A stretch of DNA of 64,000 bases. It comes from Limimaricola pyoseonensis. GTDB lineage: Bacteria; Pseudomonadota; Alphaproteobacteria; Rhodobacterales; Rhodobacteraceae. Of this stretch, positions 8,510 to 17,182 are shown piece by piece; position 1 is the first letter of the stretch; every line of letters starts with the position of its first letter. A model generated the notes under the pieces. It had not been told where the DNA came from, did not search any database, and was given only the letters and a program-made list of their open reading frames with translations. Position numbers and translations under genes: made by a program. The stretch is taken from positions 372,001-436,000 of the forward strand of contig NZ_FNAT01000003.1 in NCBI RefSeq assembly GCF_900102015.1. The letters run 5' to 3'.

Positions 8510-9744
8510 GCGGCCGCGGCGATCGGCGTGCGCCGCTCGCGGATCGGCAGGTGCACGACAGCCGAGAGCGCGCCGACCCCGACGCCGACCCACCAGACCG
8601 CCTCGTAGCTGCCGTAGATGTCGTACATCCGGCCGCCGAGCCAGACGCCCATGAAGCTGCCGAGCTGGTGGGAGAAGAACACGATGCCGTAGAGCGTGCC
8701 CATGTAGCGCAGCCCGTAGAGATGCGCGACGAGGCCGGAGGTCAGCGGCACGGTGGCCAGCCACAGGCTGCCCATCACCACCGAGAAGACGATCACCGTG
8801 GCGGGCGTCATCGGCGTCAGGATGAACCACGCCGCCGCCAGCGTCCGCCCGGCATAGATCCCGGCCAGCAGGTACTTGCGGCTGAACCGCTTGCCGGCCC
8901 AGCCCGCCGCGATGGTGCCGGCGATGTTGGCGAGCCCGATCAGCGAGATCGCCACCGCGCCCAGCGCCGAGGTGGTCGAGACGCCCATCGAGGCCAGCAC
9001 GCCGCCGCCGAGGATCGGCGCGCACATCTCGGTCACGAAGGCCGGGAAATGCGCGGTGATGAAGGCCAGCTGGTAGCCGCAGGAGAAGAAACCGATGAAG
9101 ATCAGCGCGTAGGACGGGTCGCGCGCCGCGCGGCCGAGGATCTGCGCCATGCTCTCCTGCAGCTCCTCGGTCGAGGCCGGGGCGGGCGAGCGCATCATCG
9201 GCAGCGTCATCAGCGTCGCGAGGATCAGCGCGGCGAAGACCAGGAAGACCGACTGCCAGCTCATCACCGCCAGCAGCGCCTCGGCGAGCGGCGCGCCGAA
9301 GACCTGCCCCGCCGAGCCGGCGGCGGTCGCCACGGCCAGCGCCATCGAGCGGTTGTCGTCCGAGGCCGCGCGGCCGACCACCGCGAGGATCACCCCGAAG
9401 CCGGTGCCGGCGATGCCGAAGCCCACCAGCACCTCGAGCATCTGGTGCGCGAGCGGCGTGGTCGCCCCGGCCGAGAGCACCAGCCCCAGCGCGTAGGCCA
9501 CGGCGCCTGCGACGATCGCCTTCCGGTCGCCGATCTTCTCGGCCATCGCCGCGAAGATCGGCTGGCCGAAGCCCCAGGCGAGGTTCTGGATCGCGATGGC
9601 GAGCGAGAACTCGGCCCGCGGCCAGCCGAACTCCTCGGCCACCGGGATCTGGAACACCCCGAAGGAGGCGCGGATCGCGAAACCGGTCATCACGATGATG
9701 CATCCGGCGATCAGGACGGGGCTGAAGAGCGGCTGGCGGGTCAT
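8506..9744 (-). CDS. Major facilitator superfamily transporter
   Basis: 412 residues with about twelve hydrophobic segments, a cytoplasmic loop AEKIGDRKAI after TM2, and an N-terminal GFAIRASFGVFQIPVAEEFGW, a pattern common in MFS members near the oxalate/formate antiporter group. A small-molecule importer or exporter in the inner membrane; the substrate cannot be read from the sequence. It stands alone, convergent with the yggS-like gene and 96 bases downstream of an acetyltransferase gene on the same strand. Confidence 0.85.
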   Translation of the reverse strand: MTRQPLFSPVLIAGCIIVMTGFAIRASFGVFQIPVAEEFGWPRAEFSLAIAIQNLAWGFGQPIFAAMAEKIGDRKAIVAGAVAYALGLVLSAGATTPLAHQMLEVLVGFGIAGTGFGVILAVVGRAASDDNRSMALAVATAAGSAGQVFGAPLAEALLAVMSWQSVFLVFAALILATLMTLPMMRSPAPASTEELQESMAQILGRAARDPSYALIFIGFFSCGYQLAFITAHFPAFVTEMCAPILGGGVLASMGVSTTSALGAVAISLIGLANIAGTIAAGWAGKRFSRKYLLAGIYAGRTLAAAWFILTPMTPATVIVFSVVMGSLWLATVPLTSGLVAHLYGLRYMGTLYGIVFFSHQLGSFMGVWLGGRMYDIYGSYEAVWWVGVGVGALSAVVHLPIRERRTPIAAAA

Positions 9745-9840
9745 GCGCGATCTAGGCGCTGCCGCGGCGGCAGTGTCAATCTCCGGCCGCGAAGGCGGAG
9801 AGGGCAGCTCTTGCGTCTTTGAAGGGAAAAGCGACGCCGG

Positions 9841-10335
9841 TCAGGGGGCCGGTGCCGCGTCCCACAGGTAGAGCAGATCCGTGATCTCCGCGTCTCCGAT
9901 CCGCTCCGGGCGGCGTTCGGCCAGCCGCGCGCCTGTGGTCTCGTAGAATCGGCAGGCGCGGTCGTTCCCGTCCAGCACCATCGCCGAGAGCCGACCTGGC
10001 GCCGGGCCGAGCGCCGCGGCGAAGAGCGCGCGGCCGAGGCCCCGGCCCTGGGCTGCGCGGGTGAGGTAGAGCGCGTAGAGCTCCGCCACGTATCCGCGCG
10101 CGGCCAAGGCCGTCTCGCGCTGCGGGCCGACCTGCGCGAAGCCGGCGCCGGGCGCGATCATTATGCGGCTCGTGCCCTTCGCGATCTGTTGCTCCCATTG
10201 GCGCAGCCGGAATGTGCGATCGTAGCGCGCGATCTCCTCAGCAGGCACGAGGCCGGGATAGGTCTCGGCCCAGCAGGCCACGTGCAGCTCTGCCAGGGCG
10301 GTGGCGTCGCCGGGGCGGGCGGTGCGGATCTCCAT
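9841..10335 (-). CDS. GNAT family N-acetyltransferase
   Basis: 164 residues. The acetyl-CoA site is visible as LYLTRAAQGRGLGRALF (Q/R-x-x-G-x-G), followed by NDRACRFYETTGA, the usual last part of the GNAT fold. The opening MEIRTARPGDATALAELH is also typical. Acceptor unknown. It is divergent from zapE, with 65 bases between the two starts. Confidence 0.85.
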   Translation of the reverse strand: MEIRTARPGDATALAELHVACWAETYPGLVPAEEIARYDRTFRLRQWEQQIAKGTSRIMIAPGAGFAQVGPQRETALAARGYVAELYALYLTRAAQGRGLGRALFAAALGPAPGRLSAMVLDGNDRACRFYETTGARLAERRPERIGDAEITDLLYLWDAAPAP

Positions 10336-10400
10336 GGTGCGACCCTGACCGGGGCGGGCCGGCTTTGCAACGCGCGGCGCCCCGGCTATGTCGCTGGGCC

Positions 10401-11480
10401 ATGAGCATCGAGCAAGCCTACCGCGCGCGCATCGAGACCGGCGCGCTGAAACCCGACCCGGCGCAGGAGGCGGTGCTGCCCGCGCTCGCCCGCGTCGCCC
10501 GCGACCTCGCCCGCCAGCCCGAGCCGCAGCGCGGCGGCTGGTTCCGCAAACCCAAGCCGCCCGAGCCGGTGAAGGGGCTCTACCTCTGGGGCGGGGTCGG
10601 GCGCGGCAAGTCGATGCTGATGGACCTGCTCTTTGACGAGATCGACCTGCCGAAGGCGCGCTGGCACTTCCACGCCTTCATGCAGCGGGTGCATGCCGAC
10701 ATGAAGACGGCCCGCGCCCGCGGCGTCGACGACGCCATCGCGCCGGTGGCCGAGGGGCTGGCGGGCGAGCTGCGCTTTCTCGCCTTCGACGAGATGCAGG
10801 TCACCGACATCACCGACGCGATGATCGTCGGGCGGCTGTTCGAGAAGCTCTTCGCGCAGGGCGTCACTGTGGTGACAACCTCGAACCGGGTGCCCGACGA
10901 CCTCTACAAGGACGGGCTGAACCGGCAGCTCTTCGTGCCCTTCATCGAGCAGCTGAAGGCCCGCATGGAGGTGGTCGAGCTCGCGAGCGCCACCGATCAC
11001 CGGCAGGGCCGGCTCCGGGGCGGCGAGAGCTGGATCATGCCCAATGATTCGGGCGCGCGGGCCAAGCTCGACGCGATCTGGAAGGAGCTGACCGGCGCCG
11101 AGGGCGGCGAGCCGCTGACGCTGCAGGTCTCGGGCCGCGAGGTGGTGCTGCCGGAGTATCGCAACGGCGTGGCGCGCAGCGGCTTCCACGATCTCTGCGG
11201 CCGCCCGCTGGGCGCGGCGGACTACCTCGCGCTGGCCGACCGGGTGCAGGTGCTGATGATCGACGGCATCCCGCGGCTGTCGCGGTCGAACTTCAACGAG
11301 GCGAAGCGATTCGTGACGCTGGTCGATGCGCTCTACGAGGCGAAGGTGCGGCTCGTGGCCTCGGCCGCCGCCGAGCCGGCCTATCTCTACCTCGAGGGCG
11401 AGGGCAGCTTCGAGTTCGAGCGGACCGCGAGCCGGCTGGAGGAGATGCAGGCCGATGGCTGGGGCGCGGATGCAGCCTGA
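10401..11480 (+). CDS. zapE: Cell division ATPase ZapE/AFG1
   Basis: 359 residues of the AFG1-like AAA+ family. Walker A is GGVGRGKS (residues 64-71), Walker B is LAFDE (Asp130, Glu131), and TTSNRVPDDLYKDGLNR is the conserved segment after it. In enteric bacteria ZapE acts on the FtsZ ring; the mitochondrial relative handles respiratory-chain proteins. The ATG at 10401 gives the normal family N terminus (MSIEQAYRARIETG...PDPAQ); the longer open frame upstream is antisense to the acetyltransferase and is not coding. Confidence 0.93.
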   Translation: MSIEQAYRARIETGALKPDPAQEAVLPALARVARDLARQPEPQRGGWFRKPKPPEPVKGLYLWGGVGRGKSMLMDLLFDEIDLPKARWHFHAFMQRVHADMKTARARGVDDAIAPVAEGLAGELRFLAFDEMQVTDITDAMIVGRLFEKLFAQGVTVVTTSNRVPDDLYKDGLNRQLFVPFIEQLKARMEVVELASATDHRQGRLRGGESWIMPNDSGARAKLDAIWKELTGAEGGEPLTLQVSGREVVLPEYRNGVARSGFHDLCGRPLGAADYLALADRVQVLMIDGIPRLSRSNFNEAKRFVTLVDALYEAKVRLVASAAAEPAYLYLEGEGSFEFERTASRLEEMQADGWGADAA

Positions 11481-11506
11481 GGTTGTAATTCCTCGAGAAA
11501 TGCAAT

Positions 11507-11533
11507 GAAGGGGGCGCGCCTCGCGACCCCCTT
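11507..11533 (+). terminator. Possible terminator or convergent-gene hairpin after zapE
   Basis: GAAGGGGGCGCG pairs with CGCGACCCCCTTC (one bulged A). The tail is not U-rich on either strand, so termination efficiency is doubtful. Confidence 0.45.
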
Positions 11534-11713
11534 CGTCACTGCCCGAAAACCTGCCCCGTCCTGATCTGCGCCAGATGTCTTGGGCTGTTTCCTTGTGCCT
11601 CCAAAATCGCCAACCGCGGGCTCGCGGTCAACCGGGGCGCGTTTTTCCGTTACGTCCCATTCCCCGGTAGTGGTGCCGGGCCGAGGGCCGCGATCGGCAG
11701 AATCGTTAACGAT
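11534..11713. other. Non-coding interval between zapE and the secreted-protein gene
   Basis: No open frame here has a ribosome site or family features. It contains a small hairpin ACCGCG-GGCT-CGCGGT (11613-11628) followed twelve bases later by five T, and it ends in a 16-base perfect palindrome listed separately. It is noticeably less GC-rich than its surroundings near 11700. Confidence 0.4.
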
Positions 11714-11715
11714 TC
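11700..11715. other. 16-bp perfect palindrome with two GANTC sites
   Basis: GAATCGTTAACGATTC reads the same on both strands. Each end is a GANTC site, the target of the CcrM-type methyltransferase of alphaproteobacteria. It overlaps the first base of the stop codon of the secreted-protein gene. Function unknown. Confidence 0.5.
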
Positions 11716-12232
11716 AATTCCTTGCCTCGGACAGCAGCCGGGAGCCGATGCAGTCGGCCGAGACTGGCTCGGGGCCGGCGATCAGCGGGGTGTGCCAGGG
11801 AATCGTCGATTCGGTGACGAAGCGGCCGTTCACGCAGACGTCTTGACCGCCATTGCCGGCGTTGAAGCCGAAGCCCGGATCGCCGCAGTCGTCCACCGCG
11901 CCATCGGCGTTCCAGGCCTGAAAGACCCCGAAGCCCGGCATCGGAAATCGCATCTCTTGCGGGTCGAAGCTCAGCAGCCAAGAGGTCTCGGGCGTCAGAT
12001 CCTTCAGCCGCCAGCGGCCCAGCGTCTCGCCGTCGCGGTAGCCGGTGATCTCGAAATGCGTGACATCGGCCTCGGTGACGAGGTCGGTCGCGAGCAGCGC
12101 GTCGGGAAAGCGCATGCTGCCGGTCATCGTGTAGCCGGCATTGCCGCGCCAGCAGAAATGCAGCTCGACGGCCTGGGCGGGCAGGGCCGGCAGGGCGGCC
12201 AGCGCCGCAAGCAGCGCCGGCCCCGCTTTCAC
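11714..12232 (-). CDS. Secreted protein of unknown function, coupled to folC
   Basis: 172 residues. It begins at a GTG inside the folC stop codon (GTGA overlap). Residues 1-21 form a signal peptide (KAGPALLAALAALPALPAQA) and the mature protein starts VELHFCWRGNAGYTMTG. Four cysteines (HFCWRG, VDDCGDP, QDVCVNG, SADCIGS) could form two periplasmic disulfides. The TGSMRF...ITGYRDG...SFDPQEMRFP pattern suggests a small beta-rich domain. I do not recognise a named family. Co-transcription with accD-folC is likely from the overlaps, but that does not tell its function. Confidence 0.75.
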   Translation of the reverse strand: MKAGPALLAALAALPALPAQAVELHFCWRGNAGYTMTGSMRFPDALLATDLVTEADVTHFEITGYRDGETLGRWRLKDLTPETSWLLSFDPQEMRFPMPGFGVFQAWNADGAVDDCGDPGFGFNAGNGGQDVCVNGRFVTESTIPWHTPLIAGPEPVSADCIGSRLLSEARN

Positions 12233-13518
12233 CCGTTCTGCCGCAGCACGTGCCCGGCGAGATAGAGCGAGCCGCAGATCAGGATCCGCGCCTGCGGCGC
12301 CTGCGCCGTGATCGCGCGGATCGCCTCCTCGACGCCCGCCGCGGCGCTGGCGGCGGCGAAGCCGGCCTCGCGGGCGATTCGCGTGGTTTCGGCGGCGGGC
12401 ACGGTGTTGGCTTCGCCGGGGATCGACACCGCCTGCAGGCTCTCGGCCATGCCGGAGAGCGGGCGCAGGTAGCCCGCGATGTCCTTGGTGTTGAGCATGC
12501 CGCAGACCAGATGCGTCGGGCGGCGGGGCAGGGTGGCCAGCGTCTCGGCCAGCATCGCGCCGGCCGCCGGGTTGTGGCCGCCATCGAGCCAGAGCTCGGC
12601 CTCGGGCGCGGCCTCGACCAGCGGGCCGCGCGTCAGGCGCTGCATCCGGGCCGGCCATTCGGCGCGGGTCACCGCCGCCTCGCAGGCCGCCTCGTCGCGG
12701 CCGAGCGCCCGCAGCGCCGCGATGGCGGTGCCGGCGTTGATCACTTGGTGCGGGCCCCTGAGATTGGGCATCGGCAGGTCGAGCAGGCCGCGCTCGTCCT
12801 GGTAGACCAGCCGGCCGGCCTCGGTGGTGACGTGCCAGTGCTGGCCATGCGCCAGGAGCGGCACGCCGAGCCGCGCGGCCTTGGCCTCGATCACCTCGAG
12901 CGCCGCCTCGTGCTGCGGCGCGACCACGCAAGGGGTGCCGCGCTTGAGAATGCCGGCCTTCTCGCCCGCGATCTCCTCCAGCGTCTCGCCCAGATATTGC
13001 TGGTGGTCGAGATCGACGGGGGTGATCACGGTCAGCGCCGGGCGCGCGACCACGTTGGTCGCATCCAGCCGGCCGCCGAGGCCGGTCTCCAGAAGCGTCC
13101 ACTCGGCCGGGGTCTCGGCGAAGGCCAGCAGCGCCGCTGCCGTGGTGATCTCGAAATAGGTGATCGCCTCGGGGCCGTTGGCGGCATGGGTGCGGTCCAG
13201 GAGGGCCGTGAGGTCGGGCTCGGAGATCAGCTCGCCCGCCAGCCGGATGCGCTCGTGGAAGCGCGCGAGGTGCGGCGAGGTGTAGGCGTGGACGCGGTCA
13301 CCCCCGGCCTCGAGCCCGGCGCGGATCATCGCCTGGGTCGAGCCCTTGCCGTTGGTGCCGGCGAGGTGGATCACCGGCGGCAGCCGTTCTTCGGGGTGGC
13401 CCAGCGCCGCGAGCAGCCGCCAGACCCTGTCGAGCGTCAGGTCGATGACCTTCGGGTGCAGCGTCATCATCCGCGCGAGGATCGCGTCGGACCCGGCGTC
13501 CGCCGCTGCCGGCGTCAT
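12229..13518 (-). CDS. folC: Folylpolyglutamate synthase / dihydrofolate synthase
   Basis: 429 residues. Adds glutamate to dihydropteroate and to folates in the cytoplasm. The ATP-binding loop HLAGTNGKGST (residues 51-61), TSPHLARFHERIR, TLLETGLGGRLDATN, the TPVDLDHQQYLGETLEEIAGEKAGI block and LDGGHNPAAG are all diagnostic. The ATG overlaps the accD stop (ATGA). The order accD-folC is conserved in many proteobacteria. Confidence 0.95.
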   Translation of the reverse strand: MTPAAADAGSDAILARMMTLHPKVIDLTLDRVWRLLAALGHPEERLPPVIHLAGTNGKGSTQAMIRAGLEAGGDRVHAYTSPHLARFHERIRLAGELISEPDLTALLDRTHAANGPEAITYFEITTAAALLAFAETPAEWTLLETGLGGRLDATNVVARPALTVITPVDLDHQQYLGETLEEIAGEKAGILKRGTPCVVAPQHEAALEVIEAKAARLGVPLLAHGQHWHVTTEAGRLVYQDERGLLDLPMPNLRGPHQVINAGTAIAALRALGRDEAACEAAVTRAEWPARMQRLTRGPLVEAAPEAELWLDGGHNPAAGAMLAETLATLPRRPTHLVCGMLNTKDIAGYLRPLSGMAESLQAVSIPGEANTVPAAETTRIAREAGFAAASAAAGVEEAIRAITAQAPQARILICGSLYLAGHVLRQNG

Positions 13519-14510
13519 TTCTTCGGCGCCTCGGGCTTGGCGGGCTTCGGCTCGGGCTTGGCGGCCGGGGTCTCGGGCGTCTCGCCCTTCGCGTCCTCGG
13601 CCTCCTTGGCGGCGGCCGGCTCGGGCGTCTCGGGGGCGGGCAGGTCGGCCATCACCGCCTCGGGCAGGCCGAGCAGCATCCGCAGCACCTTGATCAGCTC
13701 CTCGCGCATCTGGCCGCGCGGCGTCACCCGGTCGAGCATGCCGTGGTCGAGCAGGTACTCCGCGCGCTGGAAGCCCTCGGGCAGCTTCTCGCGGATGGTC
13801 TGCTCGATCACGCGCGGGCCCGCGAAGCAGATCAGCGCGTTCGGCTCGGCGATCTGCACGTCGCCCAGCATCGCGTAGGAGGCGGTGACGCCGCCGGTGG
13901 TCGGGTGCGTCAGCACCACGATGTAGGGCAGCCCGGCCTCTTTCAGCATCTCGATCGCGACGGTGCTGCGCGGCATCTGCATCAGCGACAGGATGCCTTC
14001 CTGCATCCGCGCGCCGCCGGCGGCGGAGAACAGCACCAGCGGCGCGTTCAGCTTCACCGCGCGCTCGGCCGCCGCGATGATCGCGTTGCCGACATACATG
14101 CCCATGGAGCCGGCCATGAAGGAGAAGTCCTGCCCGGCGGCGACGACCTTGGTGCGGCCGATCTCGCCCTCGGCGACCAGCATCGCCTCCTTCTCGGCGG
14201 TCTTGCGGCGCGCCTCCTTGAGGCGGTCGGTGTATTTCTTCTGGTCGCGGAAGTTCAGCGGGTCGGCGATCGGCTCGGGCACCTTCACCTCGGTGAAGGC
14301 GCCGCCGTCGAACAGCGCCTTGAAGCGGTCGCGCGGCGTGATCGCCATGTGGTGCCCGCAATTGGTGCAGACGTTGAGATTGTCCGCCAGCTCGCGGTGG
14401 AACAGCATGGTTCCGCACTCGTCGCACTTGGTCCACAGGTTCTCGGGCACCTCGCGGCGCGAGAAAATCGAGTTGATCCGCGGGCGGACGTAGTTGGAAA
14501 TCCAGTTCAT
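13515..14510 (-). CDS. accD: Acetyl-CoA carboxylase carboxyltransferase subunit beta
   Basis: 331 residues. Forms the carboxyltransferase of acetyl-CoA carboxylase with AccA, making malonyl-CoA for fatty acids. The N-terminal zinc ribbon has Cys29, Cys32, Cys48 and Cys51; the crotonase-like core includes [22 protein letters not shown] and [11 protein letters not shown]. The last 45 or so residues are an Ala/Pro/Glu/Lys-rich tail of low complexity, a common extension in this order. It has a good promoter (14542-14570) and leads the accD-folC-secreted-protein operon. Confidence 0.96.
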   Translation of the reverse strand: MNWISNYVRPRINSIFSRREVPENLWTKCDECGTMLFHRELADNLNVCTNCGHHMAITPRDRFKALFDGGAFTEVKVPEPIADPLNFRDQKKYTDRLKEARRKTAEKEAMLVAEGEIGRTKVVAAGQDFSFMAGSMGMYVGNAIIAAAERAVKLNAPLVLFSAAGGARMQEGILSLMQMPRSTVAIEMLKEAGLPYIVVLTHPTTGGVTASYAMLGDVQIAEPNALICFAGPRVIEQTIREKLPEGFQRAEYLLDHGMLDRVTPRGQMREELIKVLRMLLGLPEAVMADLPAPETPEPAAAKEAEDAKGETPETPAAKPEPKPAKPEAPKK

Positions 14511-14541
14511 CTTGCTGCTCCGGGCGCGTCGGGTCGGGCCC

Positions 14542-14570
14542 GAGATACGCTTCGCGCGGGCGGATTGCAA
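14542..14570 (-). promoter_or_regulatory. Housekeeping-type promoter for accD
   Basis: On the minus strand TTGCAA and TATCTC are separated by exactly 17 bases. Predicted transcription start near 14535, about 25 bases before the accD ATG. Confidence 0.6.
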
Positions 14571-14758
14571 TTCGGGCGGTGGTCGCGCCGCGGCGCCGCG
14601 CGCCAGACGCGCGCCAGACGCGCAAACGGCACGGGATCGGCGCCGGCGGGCTTTCGCGATCTGTCGCTCGCGCGGCGCGCGGTGGCGGGTTGTTGCGCCG
14701 GGGCGCGGCGAAAGCGCGGATTTCGTATCGCGCAGCCGTCTCGAAGAGCCATCGCGCC

Positions 14759-14787
14759 TTGCCGTCCCGGCGGGGCCTGTCTATCCC
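14759..14787 (+). promoter_or_regulatory. Housekeeping-type promoter for ilvD
   Basis: TTGCCG (14759-14764) and TATCCC (14782-14787) with a 17-base spacer. Predicted start near 14794, 25 bases before the ATG, with a GGGAGGG ribosome site in between. Confidence 0.5.
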
Positions 14788-14818
14788 TGCCCACAGCCAA
14801 CTCCGGGAGGGACAGCCC

Positions 14819-16552
14819 ATGACCGACGCCCGTTTCGACAAGACGAAACTTCCCAGCCGCCACGTGACCGAGGGCCCCGAGCGCGCCCCGCACCGGAGCT
14901 ACTACTACGCCATGGGCATCTCCGAGGAGGAGATCCACCAGCCCTGGGTCGGCGTCGCCACCTGCTGGAACGAGGCCGCGCCCTGCAACATCGCGCTGTC
15001 GCGCCAGGCGCAGTCGGTGAAGATGGGCGTGAAGAAGGGCGGCGGCACGCCGCGCGAGTTCACCACCATCACCGTCACCGACGGCATCGCCATGGGCCAC
15101 GAGGGGATGCGCTCCTCGCTCGCCTCGCGCGACGCCATCGCCGACACGGTCGAGCTGACCATGCGCGGCCATTGCTACGACGCGCTCGTGGGCCTCGCGG
15201 GCTGCGACAAGTCGCTGCCGGGGATGATGATGGCGATGGTGCGGCTCAACGTGCCGTCGGTCTTCATCTATGGCGGCTCGATCCTGCCGGGCAAGCTGAA
15301 CGGCCGCGACGTCGTGGTGCAGGACGTGTTCGAGGCGGTGGGCCAGCACGCGGCGGGCAACATGTCGGACGCGGAACTAGCGATCCTCGAGCGCGTGGCC
15401 TGCCCCTCGGCCGGCGCCTGCGGCGGCCAGTACACCGCCAACACCATGGCCTGCGTCTCCGAGGCGATCGGCCTCGCGCTGATGAACTCCTCGGGCGCGC
15501 CCGCGCCCTATGAGAGCCGCGACCAGTATGGCGACTTCTCGGGCCAGGCGGTGATGCAGCTGATCGCGAAGAACATCCGCGCCCGCGACATCGTCACCCG
15601 CAAGAGCCTCGAGAACGCGGCCCGCGTGGTGGCCTGCACCGGCGGCTCGACCAATGCCGGCCTGCACCTGCCGGCGATCGCGCATGAGGCGGGGATCGAT
15701 TTCGACCTGCTCGACGTCTGCGAGATCTTCCGCGACACGCCCTATTTCGTGAACCTGCGCCCGGGCGGCGAATACGTCGCCAAGGACCTGCACGAGGCGG
15801 GCGGCGTGCCGGTGGTGATGAAGGAGCTGCGCAAGGCCGGGCTGATCCACGAGGACTGCATCACCGCCTCGGGCCGCGCCATCGGCGAGGAGATCGAGCG
15901 GATCGAGCGCGAGGCCGACGGCCGGGTGATCCACACCGTCGCCAGCCCGATCACCCCCACCGGCGGCGTGGTCGGCCTCAAGGGCAACCTCGCCCCCGAC
16001 GGCGCCATCGTGAAGGTCGCGGGCATGAAGGCCGAGGACCAGGTCTTCACCGGCCCGGCGCGGGTCTTCGAGAGCGAGGAGGACGCCTTCGAGGCGGTGC
16101 GCCAGCGCCAGTACAAGGAAGGCGAGGTGATCGTCATCCGCAACGAGGGCCCGGCCGGCGGCCCCGGCATGCGCGAGATGCTGGCGACCACCGCCGCGCT
16201 TTCGGGCCAGGGCATGGGCAAGAAGGTCGCGCTGATCACCGATGGCCGCTTCTCGGGCGCGACCCGCGGGTTCTGCGTCGGCCATGTCGGCCCCGAGGCC
16301 GCGCATGGCGGGCCGATCGCGCTGCTGAAGGATGGCGACATGATCACCATCGACGCGGTGAAGGGCGAGATCTCGGTCGACCTCAGCGAAAGCGAGCTGG
16401 CCGAGCGCAAGGACGCCTGGAAGGGCCCGCGCACCAACGACTACACCTCGGGTGCGCTGTGGAAATACGCCCAGCTCGTCGGCTCGGCCCGCAAGGGCGC
16501 GGTGACCCATCCGGGCGCGCAGGGCGAGAGCCACATCTACATGGACCAGTGA
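14819..16552 (+). CDS. ilvD: Dihydroxy-acid dehydratase
   Basis: 577 residues. Third common step of valine/isoleucine synthesis, dehydrating dihydroxy acids to keto acids with an iron-sulfur cluster. Likely cluster cysteines are Cys49 (VATCWNE), Cys129 (LAGCDKS) and Cys201 ([14 protein letters not shown]). The C-terminal [21 protein letters not shown] is the family signature. The ATG at 14819 has a strong ribosome site; a longer open frame upstream lies in GC-rich non-conserved sequence. The next gene starts within its stop codon. Confidence 0.96.
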   Translation: MTDARFDKTKLPSRHVTEGPERAPHRSYYYAMGISEEEIHQPWVGVATCWNEAAPCNIALSRQAQSVKMGVKKGGGTPREFTTITVTDGIAMGHEGMRSSLASRDAIADTVELTMRGHCYDALVGLAGCDKSLPGMMMAMVRLNVPSVFIYGGSILPGKLNGRDVVVQDVFEAVGQHAAGNMSDAELAILERVACPSAGACGGQYTANTMACVSEAIGLALMNSSGAPAPYESRDQYGDFSGQAVMQLIAKNIRARDIVTRKSLENAARVVACTGGSTNAGLHLPAIAHEAGIDFDLLDVCEIFRDTPYFVNLRPGGEYVAKDLHEAGGVPVVMKELRKAGLIHEDCITASGRAIGEEIERIEREADGRVIHTVASPITPTGGVVGLKGNLAPDGAIVKVAGMKAEDQVFTGPARVFESEEDAFEAVRQRQYKEGEVIVIRNEGPAGGPGMREMLATTAALSGQGMGKKVALITDGRFSGATRGFCVGHVGPEAAHGGPIALLKDGDMITIDAVKGEISVDLSESELAERKDAWKGPRTNDYTSGALWKYAQLVGSARKGAVTHPGAQGESHIYMDQ

Positions 16553-17112
16553 CACGGCCCGGCGGCGTGTTCCGGCGCGCCGCCTCGCGGCGGCCCGAGG
16601 GGCCGCCGCTGCCGCACGGGGCCGACTGGCTGTGGCAGGTGCCGCTGGCGGAGGTCGCCGCCGCACGCCCGGCCTCCGGCATGACGCTCGCCCCCGGCCT
16701 GCGGCTGTTCTTCGAGGGCGGCGACGCGCCGGAGGTCGCGCCGGGTGACGGCGGCCTCGCCGTCACGCCCGGTGCCGGCCTCGCCTATCTCAGCCTCGCC
16801 ATCGACCTCGCGCCCGAGGCGCTGCGCGGGCTTTCGCGCGACCATCTGCTGCGGCTCGACCTGTCGGTCCGGGTAACCGCCCCGCGCAGCACGGTGCGGC
16901 TGAACCTGCGGCATGGCCCGAATGTCGAGCAGGTCGTCGAAGCGCTGCCCGAGAGCGGCGACGGCGCGGTCGAGTTCGACATGTGGCCGCTGCCCGCCAT
17001 GGTGCTGCAGGCGGATGCGGGCTGGATCGACCTGATCCTCGAGCGCCCCGCGCCGGGGCCGCTCCTGATCCGCGAGCTGACGCTGTCGCGCCTGCCGCGC
17101 GCGCGGTTCTGA
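16549..17112 (+). CDS. DUF6478-like conserved protein
   Basis: 187 residues, starting at a GTG that overlaps the ilvD stop (GTGA). A lead of about 35 residues ([12 protein letters not shown]) is followed by [48 protein letters not shown], and a C-terminal WIDLILERP...[11 protein letters not shown]. From memory this closely follows a Rhodobacterales family catalogued as DUF6478; function unknown. No signal peptide or membrane span is visible. Coupling to ilvD implies co-expression only. Confidence 0.75.
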   Translation: MTRPGGVFRRAASRRPEGPPLPHGADWLWQVPLAEVAAARPASGMTLAPGLRLFFEGGDAPEVAPGDGGLAVTPGAGLAYLSLAIDLAPEALRGLSRDHLLRLDLSVRVTAPRSTVRLNLRHGPNVEQVVEALPESGDGAVEFDMWPLPAMVLQADAGWIDLILERPAPGPLLIRELTLSRLPRARF

Positions 17113-17182
17113 GGCTGACGCCGCGTCGCGGATGACGCGCGCGTCACCTGCCGCCATTCTGCGCCCGAACAGGGAGACCCGC

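Larger units (their letters stand above)
14511..14818. other. Divergent intergenic region between accD and ilvD
   Basis: 308 bases with no supported gene. It holds the accD promoter (minus strand, 14542-14570) and the ilvD promoter (plus strand, 14759-14787). Between them lie GC-rich sequence and a two-copy 11-bp tandem repeat GCGCCAGACGC (14600-14621). No leader peptide or attenuator for ilvD was recognised. Confidence 0.5.

Noticed and set aside
14511-14818. Leader-peptide attenuator for ilvD
   Set aside because: No short open frame rich in Leu/Val/Ile codons and no terminator/antiterminator pair is visible between the promoter and the start codon, which are only about 30 bases apart.
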